This document shows positions 60,884 through 64,000 of a stretch of 64,000 bases of DNA, piece after piece. Source of the DNA: DASZHJ01 sp035517495 (GTDB taxonomy: Bacteria > Pseudomonadota > Alphaproteobacteria > ATCC43930 > CGMCC-115725); NCBI GenBank assembly GCA_035517495.1, contig DATIYT010000019.1, positions 54,060 through 118,059 of the forward strand, given 5' to 3'. Position numbers and translations under genes: made by a program. Each line of letters opens with the position of its first letter. Within the stretch, counting starts at the first letter, position 1. The notes beneath the pieces are model-generated. The model saw only the letters and a program-made list of their open reading frames with translations, had not been told where the DNA came from and ran no database searches.

Positions 60884-61294
60884 TCACGCTTCGGCTTCGA
60901 GCCGCTCCATGTCCTCGTCGGAAAAGCCGAAGTGATGGCCGATCTCGTGGATCAGCACGTGGCGGACGACGCGGTAGAGGTCCTCGCCGGTCTCGCACCA
61001 ATAGTCGAGGATCGGCCGACGATAGAGGAACACGAGATCCGCGTCGGGGCGAACGTCGGAGACGCTCTTGCGCGGCAGCGCAACGCCCCGATAGAGGCCC
61101 AGGATGTCGAAGGGGCTTTCAAGCCCCATCTCCTCCTCGACGTCTTCATCGGGAAACTCGTCAACCCGGACCACGAGGTTGCGCAGATGCCGCTTGAGCT
61201 CGTCGGGTATGCTGAGGACGGCGCGCTCGGCCAGCGCCTCGATGTCGGAGATAGCGGGCGGCAGATGATGGGCGGCAAGATCGCGGACAACCAT
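60884..61294 (-). CDS. Metallopeptidase family protein (zincin, DUF1025 type)
   Basis: The zinc motif is in VLIHEIGHHFGFSDEDMERL (H-E-x-x-H-H-x-G-x-x-D), within a 136-residue protein whose first part includes VVRVDEFPDEDVEEEMGLES. The family is a small soluble putative metallopeptidase found across bacteria, with no established substrate. It ends the minus-strand pair here, 50 bases from the LysR stop. Confidence 0.93.
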   Translation of the reverse strand: MVVRDLAAHHLPPAISDIEALAERAVLSIPDELKRHLRNLVVRVDEFPDEDVEEEMGLESPFDILGLYRGVALPRKSVSDVRPDADLVFLYRRPILDYWCETGEDLYRVVRHVLIHEIGHHFGFSDEDMERLEAEA

Positions 61295-61370
61295 CTCACG
61301 CCCCCGCCTTGATCTTGCGCACGCGATCCGCCAATTCTCTCAACGAGTGGGCCAACCGAGGAGAAGCCAC

Positions 61371-61688
61371 ATGGTCGAGCGACTGGCGGGGGCGCATCGG
61401 AACGAAGCCGTAAAGGAGCTGCGCGGCTGGAGCGAGGTCGAGGATCGGGACGCGATCCGCAAGGTATTTCACTTCGGAACCTTTCGTGAAGCCTGGGCGT
61501 TCATGAGCGAGGTGGCGCTCATGGCCGAGAAGATGGACCACCATCCCGAATGGTTCAATGTCTACAATCGCGTCGAGATCATCCTCTCAACCCACGAGGT
61601 AGAAGGGCTCTCGGAACGCGATATCGCGCTCGCCCGCGCGATCGACAGCATCGCCTCGCGCCGCGACCAGGGCCGGGGCGCACATTAG
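61371..61688 (+). CDS. phhB: 4a-hydroxytetrahydrobiopterin dehydratase (pterin-4a-carbinolamine dehydratase)
   Basis: A 105-residue protein with the family motif MAEKMDHHPEWFNVYNRVEI (the two His bind the pterin substrate), preceded by VFHFGTFREAWAFMSEVA and followed by LSTHEVEGLSERDIALARAI. It dehydrates the hydroxylated pterin cofactor to recycle it after aromatic amino-acid hydroxylation. GGAG precedes the ATG at 61371 by a few bases, and an upstream ATG at 61347 is possible. It diverges from the metallopeptidase gene by 76 bases. No phenylalanine hydroxylase is in the window. Confidence 0.95.
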   Translation: MVERLAGAHRNEAVKELRGWSEVEDRDAIRKVFHFGTFREAWAFMSEVALMAEKMDHHPEWFNVYNRVEIILSTHEVEGLSERDIALARAIDSIASRRDQGRGAH

Positions 61689-61733
61689 CGGGTGTGCGAT
61701 GGGGTAACGGACGTCTGCTTTGCGTCGTTCAAA

Positions 61734-61772
61734 CGCAGATGATCGCCGATCGACACAGATCGACGCAGATAA
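61734..61772. repeat. CACAGAT-type repeat arm
   Basis: ACGCAGATGATCGCCGATCG and ACACAGATCGACGCAGATAA follow in direct order. It is a single left-type arm; no good right arm is seen before the next gene. Confidence 0.5.
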
Positions 61773-61965
61773 GCTGTAACTCCCACCGCCTATCGGTATC
61801 TCGGTGGTAAACGTATCGCTCGCTTGGTGCCCCATTGTAGCGCGATTTGATCGGATGCGTCGTTGCTGCTTAGGTTGCGGCCAGGGTACTGTCACGGGAC
61901 TCTGGGTGTGTTGCTGCGGATAACTCGAATGCGAGCTGTATTCCGCTCCGTGAGGTGATCTCATA

Positions 61966-62952
61966 ATGAAGCGCCGCGCAGTTCTTCTTGGATTTGGCGC
62001 CTCTGCATTGATCGCACCGTGCGAGAGCCTTGCTCAGCAGCACTCCAGATCGATTCCAAAGGTAGGCTGGCTGGTTCCCGGTCCTCAGACGGAATGGGGA
62101 AGCCTTTTGGAAGTATATCGCCGCGGCATGGAGGAGCTCGGTTATGTGGAGGGCCGCACGGTCGAGACGGAGTACGTATACGGCAACGGCCAAATCGAAC
62201 GGCTTCACGATCTTGCGACCGGACTCGTGGAGCACAAGGTCAATGTCATCGTGACCGTGAGTACGCCAGCAACCCTTGCTGCCAAGCACGCCACGACGAC
62301 GATCCCGATCGTGTTCGCCGCGAGCTCTGATCCCGTCAGCACCGGTGTCATCGCCAACCTGGCCCACCCCGGTGGAAACGCGACAGGGCTCTCCAACATG
62401 GCCTCTGACCTGAGCGCGAAGCGGCTTGAGTTGATTGTTGCCCTTCTGGGTCAGGTCGATCGCATCGCGATGCTATGGGATAATTCGAATCCCGGAATGG
62501 CTGAGCGCGTGCAACAGACTGAGACAGCCGCACAAGAAATTAGGATCGCATTCTTGGACGCTGGCGTTCACGATCTCGACGGGCTCGAAGCAGAGTTCGC
62601 CGCCCTATCCAAGCAACATCCGGCTGCGCTGGTGGTGACGATAGAGCCGTTCACCAGAAAGAATCGCGACCGAATTATCGATTTTGCCATGCGCAATCGG
62701 CTTCCCGCGATGTACGAGGACAGCGAATTTGTCGAGGCCGGGGGGCTGATGTCGTATGGGCCAAGTATACTCGACCTATTTCGGCGATCGGCCTCTTACG
62801 TCGACAAGATCCTCAAAGGCGCGCGGCCGGAAGACCTGCCTGTGGAACAGCCAACAAAGTTCGAGCTGACGATCAATCTCAAAACGGCGAAGGCACTTGG
62901 CCTCGTCATTCCGGACTCCGTTCTTGCTCGTGCCGACAAAGTGATCGAGTAA
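61966..62952 (+). CDS. ABC transporter substrate-binding protein (ABC_sub_bind family)
   Basis: The N-terminus (KRRAVLLGFGASALIAPCES) is a signal peptide, possibly lipoprotein-like or twin-arginine-like with R-R. It continues PKVGWLVPGPQTEWGSLLEV with FRRGMEELGYVEG-type sequence (YRRGMEELGYVEGRTVETEY). The IPIVFAASSDPVSTGVIANL and HPGGNATGLSNMASDLSAKR blocks are typical of the ABC_sub_bind/TrpX-like group. About 328 residues. Ligands of this group are poorly known (tryptophan in one named case). It is an orphan gene with no permease nearby. Confidence 0.92.
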   Translation: MKRRAVLLGFGASALIAPCESLAQQHSRSIPKVGWLVPGPQTEWGSLLEVYRRGMEELGYVEGRTVETEYVYGNGQIERLHDLATGLVEHKVNVIVTVSTPATLAAKHATTTIPIVFAASSDPVSTGVIANLAHPGGNATGLSNMASDLSAKRLELIVALLGQVDRIAMLWDNSNPGMAERVQQTETAAQEIRIAFLDAGVHDLDGLEAEFAALSKQHPAALVVTIEPFTRKNRDRIIDFAMRNRLPAMYEDSEFVEAGGLMSYGPSILDLFRRSASYVDKILKGARPEDLPVEQPTKFELTINLKTAKALGLVIPDSVLARADKVIE

Positions 62953-63017
62953 CCGCTTCTGGCACTTAGCTGACATGCTTTCGCGCTTCTGCGATGTCCT
63001 CTTCTGGAGGGGAATGT

Positions 63018-64000
63018 GTTGCAAAACTCTCGTTGAGTCGGTTCGCGAATCGTGATTCCGTTGGTATGAGACGGGATCAGGGAGAGCGGTGCATGATGGG
63101 GCGGCGGAAGGACGAGCAAGGCCAGTTCTTCTATTCCTTTGATCTCGACAAGGTGGTGCCATCCGATCACCTGGTGCGTCAGATTGACGGCGTTCTCGAT
63201 CTCGGTTGGGTTCACAAAGAGCTTGCACCTTACTACTCACACACGGGTCGCCCCTCGATCGACCCAGTGCTGATGATCCGAATGCTGATCGTGGGCTATG
63301 TGTTTGCGATCCGCTCGGAGCGGCGGCTCTGCTCTGAAGTGCAGGTCAATCTGGCCTACAGGTGGTTTTGCAAGCTCGGCATCGAGGACAAGATTCCCGA
63401 TCATTCGGTGTTCTGTCGCGCGCGGCACGAGCGGTTCCGCGAGAGCGATGCTTTGCGCCGTGTATTCGAGGGCGTGGTAGCGATGTGCATCGCGGTCGGG
63501 CTGGTTGGCGGCGAAGCGTTCTCGGTCGATGCGAGCCTGATTAAGGCGGATGTGGACAAGCATAAGCGGGCTCCTGGCGACCAGCCGATTGCTTGGCCGA
63601 AGGCGGAGGTGGCATCCCGTGCCGTTCGAGAATACCTCGCGGCCCTCGATACTGCCCGCAGGGATGAGGAGAGCAATGGTGGAGATGGCGACGGTTCGAG
63701 CAGCGGCGGCAATAGACGCAAGCCTCCCAAGGAAGTTTCGCTGACCGACCCGCAGGCGGCGTGGGTCGCAAAGAAGGGCACGGATCCGTTCTTCGCCTAT
63801 GATGTGAACTATTTGATCGACAACAAGGTCGGAATCATCCTCGACGCCGAAGGCACGCGCGCCAATCGCACAGCGGAGATCACCGTCACTCAAACCATGA
63901 TGGACCGCGTCGCGCGCCGCTTCGAGCTTCGGCCCCAGAGACTCGCAGGCGACACTGTTTATGGTGCGGTGAGGCTGCTGACGTGGCTGGTGGATCACAA
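63018..64000 (+). mobile_element. IS element (IS1182/IS5-like), right end outside window
   Basis: The element must enclose the transposase at 63093. Its left end is probably near 63018, where TGTTGCAAAACTCTCG begins about 75 bases before the start codon. The exact terminal inverted repeat cannot be fixed because the right end is outside the window. Confidence 0.55.
63093..64000 (+). CDS. IS1182/IS5-like transposase, 3' end outside window
   Basis: Translated from the ATG at 63093 (GGAGAG nearby) without a stop to the window end, about 302 codons. The N-terminal DUF772-type region has LVRQIDGVLDLGWVHKELAP, then RPSIDPVLMIRMLIVGYVFA, then ERRLCSEVQVNLAYRWFCKL and PDHSVFCRARHERFRESDAL. The DDE-type catalytic part has FSVDASLIKADVDKHKRAPG and IILDAEGTRANRTAEITVTQ, giving the first two acidic residues. 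The glutamate would lie beyond the window. An Asn/Gly/Ser-rich linker (SNGGDGDGSSSGG) lies between them. It follows the solute-binding gene by 140 bases. Confidence 0.85.
   Translation, partial: MMGRRKDEQGQFFYSFDLDKVVPSDHLVRQIDGVLDLGWVHKELAPYYSHTGRPSIDPVLMIRMLIVGYVFAIRSERRLCSEVQVNLAYRWFCKLGIEDKIPDHSVFCRARHERFRESDALRRVFEGVVAMCIAVGLVGGEAFSVDASLIKADVDKHKRAPGDQPIAWPKAEVASRAVREYLAALDTARRDEESNGGDGDGSSSGGNRRKPPKEVSLTDPQAAWVAKKGTDPFFAYDVNYLIDNKVGIILDAEGTRANRTAEITVTQTMMDRVARRFELRPQRLAGDTVYGAVRLLTWLVDH

Noticed and set aside
34697..61772. CRISPR array from recurring CACAGAT and ACGGAGG elements
   Set aside because: The elements are dispersed palindromes with unequal spacing, not regularly spaced identical repeats with unique spacers, and no cas genes are present.

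Overview
The window is a GC-rich piece of a proteobacterial chromosome, most likely an alphaproteobacterium of the Hyphomicrobiales/Rhodospirillales type. That placement rests on a DUF1127 protein, several branched-chain-type solute-binding proteins, a Rad52/22-type annealing protein, a tungsten/molybdenum formate dehydrogenase with fused NuoE-NuoF beta subunit, sucCD, a CreA protein, and dispersed intergenic palindromes of kinds I associate with rhizobial relatives. It is an inference from gene content, not a phylogeny. I saw no rRNA, tRNA or CRISPR array.

Layout. 1-7.1 kb: a 5'-truncated di-heme peroxidase, a GNAT acetyltransferase, a DUF1127 gene with an overlapping small gene, a LysR regulator, a five-BON-domain exported protein, a periplasmic solute-binding protein and a LuxR-type regulator with a degenerate receiver. 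7.9-9.5 kb: four tandem small exported proteins sharing a motif of the form L-T-D-x-Q-M-D-x-V-T-A-G directly after the signal peptide. This is the least explained item in the window. 9.8-23.8 kb: a surface-glycan region. Its core is an eight-gene minus-strand operon with overlapping or near-touching genes (EamA-like, WbqC, methyltransferase, NeuD-like, beta-propeller, GT2, WecE, methyltransferase), flanked by two large membrane proteins, two more methyltransferases and a PhyH-type oxygenase. 24.05-33.83 kb: a phage-derived island. It has recombination/replication-type genes on the minus strand (Rad52-HNH fusion, Gp157, an orphan MgsA/RarA C-terminal-like protein, DUF3489). On the plus strand it has a packaging module (ParB-methyltransferase, DUF5681, large terminase). 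It is bounded by a 19-bp direct repeat at the 3' end of an HD-domain gene, and I see no integrase or structural genes.

33.8-46.5 kb is ordinary chromosome: HD protein, DMT exporter, GYD protein, glutathione transferase, DUF302 protein, sucC-sucD, and a two-gene formate dehydrogenase. 46.7-53.7 kb holds an internally deleted outer-membrane gene, then a defence patch: a res-mod restriction-modification operon and a brnT-brnA toxin-antitoxin pair. 53.7-62.9 kb carries housekeeping and accessory metabolism: pyrE, creA, acs, an amidotransferase, a uracil-DNA-glycosylase-family protein, a LysR regulator, a zinc metallopeptidase, phhB and another solute-binding protein. The window ends inside an IS1182/IS5-like transposase.

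Three families of palindromic intergenic repeats (ACGGAGG-type, CACAGAT-type, GGGGATT-type) occur only right of about 34.6 kb, sometimes nested. Gene starts were chosen from Shine-Dalgarno spacing and family knowledge; no database search was possible, so names rest on recognised motifs and remembered family sequences.
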